Below, piece by piece: positions 1 to 10,748 of a stretch of 64,000 bases of DNA. Each line of letters starts with the position of its first letter. Within the stretch, counting starts at the first letter, position 1. The DNA is from Hansfordia pulvinata. Its lineage: Eukaryota > Ascomycota > Sordariomycetes > Xylariales. The translations under genes were made by a program, and so were the position numbers. Location of the stretch: contig BJKQ01000016.1 in assembly GCA_006538405.1 (NCBI GenBank), positions 744,001 to 808,000 of the forward strand, written 5' to 3'. The notes under the pieces are model-generated. The model was given only the letters and a program-made list of their open reading frames with translations. It was not told the DNA's origin and did no database searches.

Positions 1-377
1 TGCCCGAGTACAAGGCCGCCGGCGTGCCCATCATCGCGCCCCCCATCGGCTACCTGCTCGAGGCCACCGGCAACGGCACCGGCTTCCGGCCCTCGGAATA
101 CGCCGCCAGGGCCATGGAGCTCGGGCTCGACATCATCACCTGGTCGCTCGACCGCTCGCCGCCCGTGAAGCGCGCCGTCGTGGGGACCGACGGCGAGGAC
201 GCGTACTACTACAGCCACTTCAAGACCGCCATGCACCGCGACGGCGACATTTACCGCATGCTGCACGCCCTGCACACCCAGGTCGGCATCAAGGGCATCT
301 TCAGCGACTGGAGCGCCACCGCCAGCCTCTACGCCAACTGCTTCGACCCCGCCACCCGCGCCGGTCCTGCCGCGTGA
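1..377 (+). CDS. Glycerophosphodiester phosphodiesterase-like protein, 3' end only
   Basis: The reading frame is open from base 3 and stops at TGA 375-377, so only about the last 124 residues are here. The segment resembles the C-terminal part of fungal PLC-like/GDPD-family phosphodiesterases. A short PEYKAAGVPIIAPP stretch is followed by a hydrophobic strand ending in DIITWSLDRS, a YYYSHFKTAMHRDGD helix region, and a GIFSDW motif near the end. The GIFSDW tryptophan/aspartate strand is the usual last TIM-barrel strand of this family. These enzymes hydrolyse glycerophosphodiesters to an alcohol and glycerol 3-phosphate. The catalytic N-terminal HRG/ExD residues lie outside the window, so activity cannot be judged. 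The family call rests on motif memory only. Confidence 0.7.
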   Translation, partial: PEYKAAGVPIIAPPIGYLLEATGNGTGFRPSEYAARAMELGLDIITWSLDRSPPVKRAVVGTDGEDAYYYSHFKTAMHRDGDIYRMLHALHTQVGIKGIFSDWSATASLYANCFDPATRAGPAA

Positions 378-1232
378 GGTGGCTTTGGGGGGGGGGGGTT
401 TCACGCAGGTGTTTAGATGAGGTTCCCTGTAGATAAGACGTTGCCTTAGATCTCCGACTGGCGATTAGCATTATAAGTAATCATGACACATTGTGCAACG
501 ACAAGATGATGGTTACTTGGGCTTGCACCTCGACCCCGCTTGGGTCTTGATCGACGAAACCCCGTGACTGGTCCGAATGGTGCTGGACGACGCGTGCCTG
601 CGTTCTCCGAGGGTACCCTTGTTGTTGCCCGCTGGCGTGGTCTGATGCCATTTCCCGGTCTGTTCTCCCTCGCACCGTTCGTTTCTGGCGTTTCGGGCTT
701 CTTGTTGCGAGTATCTGTGGCTGTTCTGGCCAGTGCCTCTAGCAACAGCGCGCATGGGCTTTGATATTCATCATCTCACCCCGAATCATACAAGGAAGCC
801 ATGTATCTGTCCTGTACATATTATATCGATAACACGCGCGCCCATGTCCCCGTATTGCGTCTTAAGTACTCGTAGAGACAGCACCGTAAGCGGTAGACAG
901 GCTGTGCTATGCTCTCGAGTCAATACATCCCAACAAGCGATAAAGGAAACGGTGTGATGAGTGTATTGGGGAGATGGCGACGAAACTCATGCAGGTCACT
1001 TTCATTCCTCAAGCCGGTGCAATGATCGTGGTATTGTTCTATCGAAACTTCACTTCTATATAAAACCATTCCAGCCCCTCCGTTCAACGGTTCGAGACAT
1101 TGGAGAGTATGACAAAAGAGATTGCGGCGAGCCGCTTCCTTCGCTTCGATTCGGTGGACACTGCTTGGCGTCCGTGGATCATTTCTTTCTCCTTTGACTT
1201 GTCCCTCATTTATCTCTCGCAACGGTGGTGCT
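378..1232. other. Intergenic spacer, no supported gene
   Basis: Between the GDPD-like stop and the small secreted protein gene. It starts with a G run at about 388-398. All open frames are short, overlap on several strands and lack recognisable motifs. The end of this stretch is presumably the 3' untranslated region of the minus-strand gene that follows. Confidence 0.6.
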
Positions 1233-1460
1233 TCACGCCAGAAGGCCTTCCCCAGAGAAAAAGCAGTGAGGGCACTCCTTGGGGCAGTGGTTGGCGTTGG
1301 GATCACACGAATCGCCGCATTGAAGACCACGGGCCTCCAGCTCGCGCCTGACGCGAAAGCCCTCTTCGGCGGTCTCCCTGTCGGCGTTGGGGACCGCCAC
1401 TGCAGCGGCGAGCACGCTGCCGAGCAGGGTGGAAAATGCGATGATGCCAGCACACTTCAT
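1233..1460 (-). CDS. Small secreted cysteine-rich protein (75 aa)
   Basis: Single-exon frame, ATG at 1458-1460 and stop at 1233. The N-terminus MKCAGIIAFSTLLGSVLAAA is a clear signal peptide with a hydrophobic core and small residues before the likely cleavage site near residue 20-22. The mature peptide is about 50 residues. It has a charged middle (RETAEEGFRVRRELEARG), possibly a propeptide, and a C-terminal Cys cluster CGDSC...HC..EC..C with five cysteines. This size and composition fit fungal small secreted proteins. No family is recognised. An odd cysteine count could mean a dimer, or a missing small 3' exon. It could be a chance frame, but signal peptide plus clustered Cys makes that unlikely. 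Confidence 0.5.
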   Translation of the reverse strand: MKCAGIIAFSTLLGSVLAAAVAVPNADRETAEEGFRVRRELEARGLQCGDSCDPNANHCPKECPHCFFSGEGLLA

Positions 1461-1666
1461 TGTAACGGTGGATGGCGTCGTGATTGGTTCAAGGTTGTTG
1501 ATAAAGTCTTATTTGTTAACTCGTTGGAGTTTTGTTGTGATTTGAACGAGAAGGGGTAGAGGCATTGTGTAAGAGGCGGCTGTCACACTGGACGAAGATG
1601 AGAATGGATGAGTTCACGTTTCTTGGATCAATCTGGGAATCGACCAATATTTATATTGCTCGCGGC

Positions 1667-1735
1667 CAGCTTCACACTGGTGGAAGCCACGTCCAACAGC
1701 TTCACACTGGTGGAAGCCGCGTCCGGCTTCACACC
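1667..1735. repeat. 30-bp direct repeat, two good copies and one degenerate
   Basis: The motif CAGCTTCACACTGGTGGAAG starts at 1667 and again at 1697, a period of 30 bp. A third, diverged copy (GGCTTCACACCGCTGG) begins near 1724. The copies differ at few positions, including A/G and T/C differences. Confidence 0.75.
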
Positions 1736-1778
1736 GCTGGATGCCAGCGCAAGTTGATTCATCACACCCTCTTTGATG

Positions 1779-1915
1779 AAATTAGCAACCCCTCACTTGC
1801 GATGGACATGTTCGATGTATCGCGGGTCTGGAACGGGCAAACCCTCGTCCATAAATTTAGCAATGCCTCACTTGCGATGGACATGTTCGATGTATCACGA
1901 GTCTAGAACGGGCCC
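1779..1915. repeat. ~74-bp tandem duplication with mainly transition differences
   Basis: Copy 1 starts at about 1779 and copy 2 at about 1853. Both share CTCACTTGCGATGGACATGT and the adjoining TCGATGTATC. At the 3' ends copy 1 reads CGCGGGTCTGGAACGGG and copy 2 CACGAGTCTAGAACGGG, three G-to-A differences. This is the type of change expected from repeat-induced point mutation, but three sites are too few to prove it. Confidence 0.7.
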
Positions 1916-3625
1916 CGGGTTTAATCGCGTTCGTTTGTCGGTTTCAATGCAAGGTAAAGGCCGTAAAGCCTCTGGCAGCTAAAAGCCGACAGCCTCTAAC
2001 GTATTTCGTTGCAACCGAAGCTTTACAAGGTTTGAGAAGAAGATAAAGAGCTATTCTAAGCGACGCGACCTTCTTTTCCATCACAGCTTTCGATAAATAA
2101 AACGCGATTAAGTCCGGCTTCTAGTCCAGTTTCGCACATGTTTTGTGAATTGTGAAGGAGTGAAGCTGAGAAAATCTTAGAAAGCCCCAGCAGTACAGTG
2201 TCAGCTCTATTTCAGGAAGATTCAGAAATGGCCTCAGAATACAAAAAAATCGAAAAAAAATCGTTTACAAGTAAGACTTCCAACAGTGCATTGATACAAG
2301 ACGGAACTGTAATAACCGATCAAGATGGACTGTCGTAAAAAGGTATCTTCCCGTCCAGAAATGGCTCCGATGGTCGAATCGACCTCTGAGTTGATGAGTG
2401 GCCAAATATATGAGGAGTTCATCATTCCTATCTGTTTTCCATTCTGTGGCCTCAATGCCTTCGTCACGGACCACCTCATCCAATCACTCTGCTTAGGGTG
2501 AGCGATGTGATCTATATCCGCGCTCACCTTTCGAGAAGCTATTGTGGTCAATTTCTTACTCCTTCTCGCGACCCTGCGATTTCCTGCAATTATAAGGGGC
2601 TCGTACGGACCAGCACGGCCATTGGTCCGCAGGTCACCTTCTTACGTTGTGCCTCTGGTCGTTGAGTCGGCTGGGCCGGGGCATGACTCATGAGGCGATT
2701 GTGGCCAATAAATGGAACCCGCCAGCGTAGCCTTGGTCGCACCGCTGGGGTCTCTCATGATCAGTTCGCTCATCGGCCTTTTCTAACTCGCTGCCTCCTT
2801 AGCGCCGACAGCCCCATCTTCAATGTCACCTAACCCGTTTGGCGGGTGTTCACACTGTGCGCGGTTTGCCGCTTATGCTCCATATATCAGGGGAGATGAG
2901 ATAACCACAGGTGACAAAAAGGGCGGGTACGTGAGCGGTGTTGTCCGTGTAATTCATTATAAGCGTTATTTGATCAACAATCGATTGAATTCATAACGTT
3001 TAGAATCCTAACGCTTTATTATATAGCTGCGGCGTACAAGATACTCCAGATTTAATTCCAGGATTTGAAGACCACGAGAATACGCACCTTGGATCCTATA
3101 CCGGAGCTTTCGCAAGGCTGGGTTGTTGATTAGGTCGTTAACGACTAGCGGATCTCTGGTGTTATATATTTTGTTGTTTCTGCTGGCAAAGCTGTTGGAC
3201 CCACTGGGGCCAGGCGGGAATACTCGTGACAGACTGTAAACCCAGAGTCACATACCTACAGCCAACGGCGCATCTCTTCGATGCGCTAACAAATCGTCAG
3301 TCACACGTAGCAGTGTGATGGAGGCTGCATGTTTACTAATCCTACCTAATGAGGAGCTACCCATCCGAGACGCGGCGAAGATTTACGAATTTGAGGCCTA
3401 CTCAAGAGTGAAGGACGAAGCCACAACCAAGCACGCCATTTGAGATGATCGATAACAGCCACCTGCTACTAGCTAGAGCATTGTGACGGAGGTGGCGGGG
3501 TCAAAGTCATCTCTGGGAAACAGTCAGCACTGAGACCGCGTCGCAGCTGCGTGTTACAGTCGAGATATTCCGCTGGTAATATGTACTACGAATGAGAACT
3601 ACTGACCACCCGCCCGCACCCGCCC

Positions 3626-5844
3626 TCATACAACGGCCTCGCTCTTGTACGGGTCGGCGGCGGCGGCGTCGTGCTCGCCGCTGCTGCCCCTGCGGCGGCC
3701 CATCAGCTCGTGGGCGGGGGCGGCGCCGTCGTCCTCGTCCTCGTCGGGCATGGCGAGGTTGAGGATCATCATGACGAAGCCGGTGACGGCGTAGCCGGTG
3801 GACATGACGAGCTCGATGGCGTCGAGGAACCCTTGCAGGGCCCTGTTGTCGCCGGCGTAGGAGAAGACGTGGGAGAAGTAGGTGGGGACGAGGGTGGCGC
3901 CGTAGCCGAGGCACAGGCCGGCGGTGAGGACGAAGCGGTTGCGGCGGGTGAAGGGGACGCCGCGGGCGACGATGGAGATGCCGGAGACGGCGACGGAGGT
4001 GAAGAGGTAGGTGGTGAAGCCGCCGATGACGGGGGCGGGGATGGCGACGATGGCGGCGGCGAACTTGGCGAAGACGCCCATGACGACCAGCAGGGCGCAG
4101 CAGGCGTAGCCGGCGGAGCGGTTGGCGACGCGGGTCAGGGCGACGACGCCGTTGTTCTGGGCGAAGACGGACATGGGGGAGATGGTCATGAGGGCCGACA
4201 GGACGCCGTTGAGCCCGTCGGCCAGGATCCCGCCCTGGATGCGGGACTCGTACTCGGCGCCCGCGACGGCCAGGCGCGACACGTCGCACGTCGCCGTGAT
4301 GTCGCCCACGGCCTCGACGGCGCACACGACGTAGACGGCGAGCGCGGGCAGCACCAGCGGCGGGTAGACGGCCAGGGGGAAGGTGTGCACCCAGACGAAC
4401 GACGCCGCGGGGGCCGCGTCGATCCCGGAACGGTCGAAGTAGCCCGTGGCCGCGGCGACGACGCAGCCGACCAGCAGCCCCAGGATGACGCTGGCCGACT
4501 TCATGATGGGCGCGCCGAAGCGCTCGCACGCCACGATGGCCACGAACACGCTCAGGCCCAGCCCCAGGAACTCGGGCGAGCCCCACGGCAGCGCCCGCGG
4601 CGCGCCCGCGTTCGGGCACACCGCGTAGAACGGCGCCGGGTCCGCCCCGCTGCACGCCCCGCTGCCCCGGCCCAGTCGGTGAAGCCGCTCTTGATCAGGT
4701 TGAGCCCGATCAGCTGTTTGTGGGTGGCGATCCGGTCAGCATCTTGCCTGCGCCGGCTTTTTTTTTTTTTTTTTCTTTCTTTATAAGGGGTAGTGGCATG
4801 ATCTATGTTTGGTCTGTTGCTGACTGTTTTGTTGTTCAAGGTAGAACCATCCCCTCCGTCTCTTGCCGAGTGGTAATTGACGTATGGAGATGAAGCAATT
4901 GACCACCCGAGAGCAGAGAACCAGAAAAGCGATTCAGAGGAACGGAGGAAAAAAAAAAAAAAAAAAAAAAACTCACCATGACCACAGGCCCGCTCACAAT
5001 AGGCGGGATGGCCTTGAGCAGGGCGCGCGGGGGCGTGAACGCGATGAGGACCTCGACCAGGCCGCAGACGGCGAGGGTGCCAAGCAGGGCCCCGTAACCC
5101 TGCGGGCACGGCAGCTTCGAGCCGTCTTGGCCGGTGGGACAGAAGCCGTTGGCGTACATCTGGGCAAAGGCGCCAGTGGCGACGGTGATGATGTTGAACG
5201 AGATGCCGACCACCGAGATGACGCCCGTGCCAATGTAGTACCTGAGGCACGTCGTGTGTGTCAGCTCGTCTTCTTTTGGGTTCTTTTTCCTTTCGCATCA
5301 CTCTCTGGGCGTCTACTCTGGGTCACCGAGGAGCGAGGAGACCAAGAGGAAGAAGAAGAAGAACAAAAAAAACTAACGGTGTCTTGTAAATGTGGAATCG
5401 CGTAATCTGGATCAGACTCAGGACGCCCGAGACAATCAGCGACGTCGAGACGACGTACTGCTGGACGTCCTGGGGCAGGTTGGCGCCGGCGGAGCCGGTC
5501 AGGGTCAGGGGCGCGACGATGATGCCGGCGAGCATGGCGAGGGCGTGCTGCAGGCCGAGGACGAGGGCCAGGACGACGGGCAGGCGGTCGTCGAGCCCGA
5601 AGAAGGGCGGCGCGCGCCGGGCCCGCCGGCGGAAGGGCAGGCTGGGCACGAAGAAGAAGCTGTAGTCGTAGTCGCCCACCAGGCCCTCCTTGGTCAGGAA
5701 GATGTGGCGCAGCCGGGCCGGCCAGCTGTTGCTGTTTCTGTTGCTGCTGCGGTTGCTGCTGTCGCCGGCGCCGGCACCGCGGCGATGGCCCTCTGCCACC
5801 TCCGCCTGCATGGCCGTCTCCAAGGCCGTCTCCATCCTTTTCAA
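3626..5844 (-). CDS. uapA-like: Uric acid-xanthine permease (UapA/UapC-type NAT transporter), one frameshift
   Basis: Plasma-membrane nucleobase:H+ symporter of the NAT/NCS2 family, expected length about 600 aa. Exons on the minus strand are 5844-5378, 5241-4977 and 4713-3626. Introns have GTTAGT...CAG and GTGAGT...CAG ends and contain long A/T runs. Exon 1 carries the family N-terminus (TKEGLVGDYDYSFFFVPSLP, then APPFFGLDDRLPV, then LGLQHALAMLAG). Exon 3 carries GSPEFLGLGL, CERFGAPIMKSASV, and the NAT signature QNNGVVALTRVANRSAG with its conserved Asn-Asn and Gly. The frame breaks once in exon 3, at the C run 4665-4668. One extra base there joins DWAG to the GADPAPFYAVCPNAG frame. This looks like an assembly indel rather than decay, because everything else is conserved. 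UapA versus UapC specificity cannot be told apart here. Confidence 0.9.
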
Positions 5845-7097
5845 GTCCCAGTCGATGGCGACGGCGGGCGCTCAGGCGCGACGCAAGCTGTCGTCGGCGG
5901 TTAAAATAGAGAGGGGGCAGTGGTCAGTCTTTTCCTGGCTGGCCCGTGTTGCCGGCTGCGGTCAGCCTTGTGCGTCGTCGTCGTCGTCGTTCCGGCCTGC
6001 CTTGGATGTTTGCTGTGTGGCGGACGTGACTGTGACTGGCTGGCTGGCGGGGTGGCACAGGTCGGCCGGTGGGTGCGACTGGGTTTTAGTTAGTCCCAGA
6101 TAATTGCTACCCCAATACATCAGTGACCAGGTCAGTTCAGCCGCTCACTACGGGCTCGGTAGGCCGGGGTGGTCTGGCTCGAGAGAGATTGTCATCGGAT
6201 CGGCAGTTGGGGGGGGGGGGGGGGGGGGTACGGGAGGATGAACCGCACCGCCGAAGAAGGCATCTCCATTGCGTGCAGCTCCTATCTATCTCCGGTCTTA
6301 TCACCAGGCAGCAGGGGTGGGCGCAGGTACGAGCCGAGCACATGGTGGTGATGATAAGTTATCACCGCAGCCGGGAGTGCCTTTTCCAGGGTTCCTTCTG
6401 ATGCGCAGCGGGGGCTTCGCGCAATCTCTCCTCCCCTCCGATATGCCACACTCACGGCGCTCCCCATTGCCTGACTGATAATGGTCGGTCATTAGATGGA
6501 AATGCGAAATTCATCACACCTGCATCTATCCTGGTGTTCGTCCCGACGACTCCGACTCGGCCACGCGGTGCGCCAGCCTGGACAGCGTGCGCGCACCTAC
6601 ACCAGGTACCTAGGTAGTCGTGCGAGTAATGGCGGTCACGGAGGAATGCAATCAGTACAGGTACCTACGAGTAAAGCCAGGGTCTGATGCCGTGCTTGAA
6701 TCCAAAGGCTGACGCCTCCGCCGCGGGTCCTTCCGCCGAGTCTCCCAAGACGGCATGTTTCCTCCTTTGGCCGTCGACTCGCCCAAGACGGCATTCATCC
6801 TCCCTTTGGCAACCTCCAACCTACATGATTGGACTACCAGATACATGGGCGTATTTTGTAGGTGACCACACTCCGTTCGACCAAACGATGATCTGGCGCC
6901 GGCTCATCTCTACGGCTTATTATTAGCGGTCCTCGCGGCGTCGTGGCGTCTGCCTGGATCCGGCTCCGGACAAGCGTGCAGGCGGAAAAGCGCACAAGCG
7001 CAGGGGCCTGATGAGTCAGTACCGTTCGTTCGAGGGCTGCACAGTTGGGATCTTGGGTTCGAATACCGGGCATATACTGCAAACCTGCCCGCAAGTT

Positions 7098-7099
7098 GG

Positions 7100-7179
<80 letters not shown>

Positions 7180-7208
7180 CTTGCCTGCCTGCCTGCCTGC
7201 CTGCCTGC
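7098..7208. repeat. (CTGC)n tetranucleotide microsatellite, about 27 units
   Basis: Nearly perfect CTGC/TGCC repeat over about 110 bp, with one T substitution near 7180 and another at the 3' end. Every frame reads as a Pro-Ala-Cys-Leu or Gln-Ala-Gly-Arg repeat. The predicted proteins across it (for example the QAGR repeat on the minus strand) are therefore not evidence for genes. Confidence 0.95.
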
Positions 7209-9738
7209 TTCCAAGTTCGCCCACCCTCTTCACCATGGCGAGCGGGCGCTGTCTCAAAATACATTACGCCTCAGATCGGGTCCGGGGGGATGCATGTTGC
7301 CGACCCTGGGGCATGACAGGCGGGGATCGCGGACATAGCAGGTTCGCCGACCACGAAGTCTCCTGTTCAAGAAAAAAAAAAATAAAAAACTTCAACGCCC
7401 CTGGGGCGCCTACCGCCAGGCCTAGGACAGGCTGGCCCTGTCAGCTAGTAAGGCTGCCAGTCACGAGATGTGCCATCGCGCTTCACCGGGGTAAAAATTA
7501 ATGCGAAACATGAAGAGAGATACCCGTACACCGTGGGAGGAAGAAGAAAAAAAAGAAGGAAAAAGAACGAACCCACCACCGCCACGTGACAAAGTCGCGT
7601 CAGCCCTGCTCATCTCATCACCAGGTACCAAATTTGGCAGACGGCGACGACTCGGTAGAGCCCGGGGCGGCGGCCGGTCCATCGGTAGCAGCGAAGACCT
7701 TCTAGCAAGGTCACCTAGCGGCTGGTCGAAGAAGAAGAGGCTGGGGAAGAAGAAGATGATGAAGAAGAAAGAGAGGAGGAGGAAGATGAGGAGGAGGAGC
7801 AATGTAAAGGAGCAATAACACACGGCCTCGAGACCCCATACTCACTTACACTACTTACATCTGACCTATGTAGGTAGTTCAAGGTCTGTCGATACTTGCG
7901 TCCACTAGCGGTTACATTCGTACGGCTCAGCCTCGCGGCTCACGGGCGCGAAAGCTCGGTAATGAGTCGTCTGGGGATCAAGGTAAATCTAACGTCCACT
8001 GCCTTGGGCCCCGAAATATACACAAGGTAACGTTTGGTCCCCGAGTATGTACGGATGGATACCTGGCATGCACGATTATCCGTAGCCTGCCAAGATGGTC
8101 GCCCCCTCGCCGACGAGGACCCCTGTTTGCCATCGACGACTAACCAAGTCCTCGTACGAACAAGTCGGCTCCCACCCCTGGGAGGCCCATCTCAGGGTTT
8201 TCACTCGAGGTCCCCGACTGGCGATTCACTTCACGCGCCCAGCCCACAGGGAAATGCAAGTAAGTACCTACCTTAAGTGTGTAAGTAGGTGTTAGGTAGA
8301 GTGGTAGGAAGACAAAGAGGCACCCAGCTGGGTGGACACCTCGAGTATCTACCTACTCATATGCCTACCGGCATGTTCATGGCCCAATGATGATCTGCGA
8401 GTACATGTATGTAATGCATGCGCCTTTGTAGCCCCTTACCTCTGCCCCTGTCTCGGCCTGCCGTGCTTTTTTTTTTTTTTTCCCTCTCTCCATCATGGGC
8501 CTTCTTCGTCGCCTTCGGGTCCGCCGCGCTCGTCGCCGTGGCCAGAGAGTAGGGCCGCGCTCGGCACGTGCGGCGCAGTGCTGCCTAGAAAGAGTGAGGT
8601 AGGTAAGCTTGCTCCACCACGTGTGCCGGCGCCCACAAGCCCCCCCCCCCCCCCCAAAAAAAAAAGCAGGAAAACCACGCGAAACCACGTGCAACGGCGA
8701 GGCTGTCTGTCACTATCAAAACGCCCACGCGCCGGTTCCCACACGGCTTTGGCATCGTGAACGGGCAGCGCCCGTTCGACTTGTTGGTCTCTTCTCCCTA
8801 CCGATGACCCGCGCCCCTCGTCTCATCGGCTACCTAGTACGATTACTTTGGGTACTCATAGCTACCGACTGGTGATGGTCAGGTAGAACTCCCCTGCTCG
8901 TTCGCCGACGACCTGTCTCCGCCGCCCAGCACCAGAGTTGGCTCACCCACTCACTCGGGAGATTCGCCACCCTCGATGGCCCAGTGCGTTGGAAACTTCT
9001 GCCCTGCCTTCGGTCAGTTTGGCGTCGCCTCCGTCGTGCCACCGCCGGCTGTGTGCCATGGTGGTCGTCTCGGGCCCAACTGCCCTTTGCAACGGCAACG
9101 GCACAAGAACCATGCGAGCATCGAGAAAGCCGTCGCCCGCCGTTCTGCCGCCGTGCGCTTGCCAGCCCTCTCTCTATACCGCCCGAGGCCCTATGTCCGC
9201 ACCGTTCGGCCGTACTCGACCATGGGTGCCCAGAGAGAGATGACTGTAGCTGTCTGGAGGGAACGAACAGACTACGAGACGAAAACGTGTTCATAGTGCA
9301 CGCGTAGTACGTCGGCGCGGCCAGCCCGGCCCTCGGTAGCGTTACGCTCTCGTCCACCCCGATGTGAGGCTCTGGCCCCAGAGCCCAAGCGCCCCGCCGT
9401 GGGGTACGCGCACAAGTGGCAGAAGCCCAGCCCGATGCGGTGCTGCTATTTCAGGGTCGAGACTCATCAGGGGTCGACTTGGACCGACCTTTGCTGACAC
9501 AGACTCTGTATTTGGATCTCACTCGTCGCCGGCCTTTTTTTTTTTTTTTCTGGACGTCTCTTTCTGTCTCTTTGATTTCTTCTTTTCTTTCTCTCCACCC
9601 CACACCCCTGTTTTTTTCGAACACGCGTTTCCACCAGACACCTGATGGCAACCCTGTCGTTCTGCCAGCCCAGCCGAGTGCGATCCACGTGTTGACAGAC
9701 CACCAAGCCCGTGTGCCCGTGGCAGTCGAGCCGACAAG

Positions 9739-9744
9739 TATAAA
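9739..9744 (+). promoter_or_regulatory. TATA box of the secreted protein gene
   Basis: TATAAA within ACAAGTATAAATGC, about 125 bp upstream of the ATG at 9867. It is followed by a CA-rich leader typical of fungal 5' untranslated regions. Confidence 0.5.
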
Positions 9745-9866
9745 TGCAGACAGCCCCCCCCTCTGCCTCAGGTCCCAACACCACAACAACCATCACACAC
9801 ATTTCCCTCAGGCGCCCAGACTTGGAACCACAAACGTCCACCCCGCCCCCCCAGCAACAACCAACA

Positions 9867-10748
9867 ATGAAGGCCTCTCTCGTCACAGTCCTGGGCGTTG
9901 CCCTGACAGCCACGGCTGCGCCCCTCGGTGCGCCCAGCGCCGGGACGGTCACTGCCGTAAGTTTTGGAGCTTCCATCTTGTCCTCCCTTTCGCTCCGAGG
10001 GCGCAAGCCCTGCCACCTATCATGGCCGTCGCTGACTTTTTACCCGCAGAGAGGCGCCGACGACAGGAAGGCCGAGGCGATCTACGAGGAGGCCCAGGAA
10101 AACGGCGACAGCCTCAAACTGTCCGAAGACCACGAGACCCTGACTACCACCCACGGCGGCAAGGCCGGCGAGGAGGAGACCCACGTCAACAAGGCGGTCG
10201 GGGACGTGCTGCACGAAGAGTACGGAGTCGAGGACCCTTCCACCACCTGGGAGGGCAGGCATCAGCTTGGATTCGAGCACAACCCCTTCCACAAGAGAGG
10301 GCCCAACGGCGGCGACGACAACGACGACCGCGACGAGCCATCGCAGGAGGCCGAGGAGAGCAAGGAGGAGGAGGAGAAGAAGAACACCGGCCTCTGGTCG
10401 TGGGTGGCGGGCAAGCTCGGCGGCGGCGGCGGCGAGGCCGACCCGCACCCGCTCGACAGGTTCAGCACCCTGGGCGGCGGCAGGGACAGCTACCGCAAGC
10501 GCGCGCCCGCCGAGGACGACAAGACCACCTCGACCACCACCGGCGGCCAAACCGGCTCCTCGGACACCAAGCCCGCGGGCTTCTTCAGCTCGCTCCTGAC
10601 CCCCGCCTCCGCCTCGAAGCAGGACGGCACCGCCGCCAAAGAGCCCGGCATCCTCGCCAGTTGGTTCGGCGGCTCGCACAGGGTGAACCAGGAAACCGAC
10701 GACTGGTACAAAACGCACCTGAGACACTCCGACACCAACTTCAAATAG
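9867..10748 (+). CDS. Secreted acidic protein with KR sites and repeated Gly-hydrophobic modules (262 aa)
   Basis: Two exons, 9867-9956 and 10050-10748. The intron is GTAAGT...CCCGCAG and keeps phase 0. The start in ACAACAATGAAGG follows a CA-rich leader. Residues 1-18 (MKASLVTVLGVALTATAA) form a signal peptide. The mature part is hydrophilic and Glu/Asp/Gly-rich, with two dibasic KR sites (HNPFHKRGP and SYRKRAP). Three similar hydrophobic blocks follow: GLWSWVAGKLGG, GFFSSLLTP and GILASWFGG. Each comes after an acidic linker and a Gly or Pro. KR sites next to short modules suggest Kex2 processing into peptides, although the spacing is irregular. No family was recognised. It is neither an enzyme nor a known effector that I can name. 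Confidence 0.7.
   Translation: MKASLVTVLGVALTATAAPLGAPSAGTVTAVSFGASILSSLSLRGRKPCHLSWPSLTFYPQRGADDRKAEAIYEEAQENGDSLKLSEDHETLTTTHGGKAGEEETHVNKAVGDVLHEEYGVEDPSTTWEGRHQLGFEHNPFHKRGPNGGDDNDDRDEPSQEAEESKEEEEKKNTGLWSWVAGKLGGGGGEADPHPLDRFSTLGGGRDSYRKRAPAEDDKTTSTTTGGQTGSSDTKPAGFFSSLLTPASASKQDGTAAKEPGILASWFGGSHRVNQETDDWYKTHLRHSDTNFK

Larger units (their letters stand above)
1461..3625. other. Gene-poor spacer with degenerate repeats and AT-rich stretch
   Basis: Contains the two direct repeat sets described separately (1667-1735 and 1779-1915). From about 1980 onward base composition is visibly more AT-rich than the coding regions, for example 2940-3080. A minus-strand frame at 2234-2551 (105 aa) shows no recognisable motif and ends in low-complexity phenylalanine. 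The composition and broken frames would fit an old, mutated mobile-element remnant, but no transposase or reverse transcriptase motif could be read. Confidence 0.4.
5845..9866. other. Long intergenic region, no supported gene
   Basis: About 4 kb upstream of both the permease (minus strand) and the secreted protein gene at 9867. It contains homopolymer runs (G about 6208-6228, T about 8467-8480, C/A about 8641-8665, T about 9534-9549), a polypurine tract about 7515-7805, the CTGC microsatellite, and many TACCTA/TAGGTA and TACGAGTA-like words. Open frames are all shadows of low-complexity sequence. The permease promoter should lie at about 5845-6300. Confidence 0.5.

Noticed and set aside
3671..4786. 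371-codon plus-strand frame opposite the permease
   Set aside because: Asp/Gly/His-rich antisense shadow of a GC-rich conserved gene.
7000..7075. tRNA-like or SINE-like B box (GGGTTCGAATACCGG)
   Set aside because: The T-arm stem pairs poorly and no matching acceptor or anticodon stem could be drawn. A single B-box-like word is not enough for an RNA gene.
6834..7338. Open frames encoding QAGR or PACL repeats
   Set aside because: They are direct translations of the CTGC microsatellite on both strands and have no other supported content.
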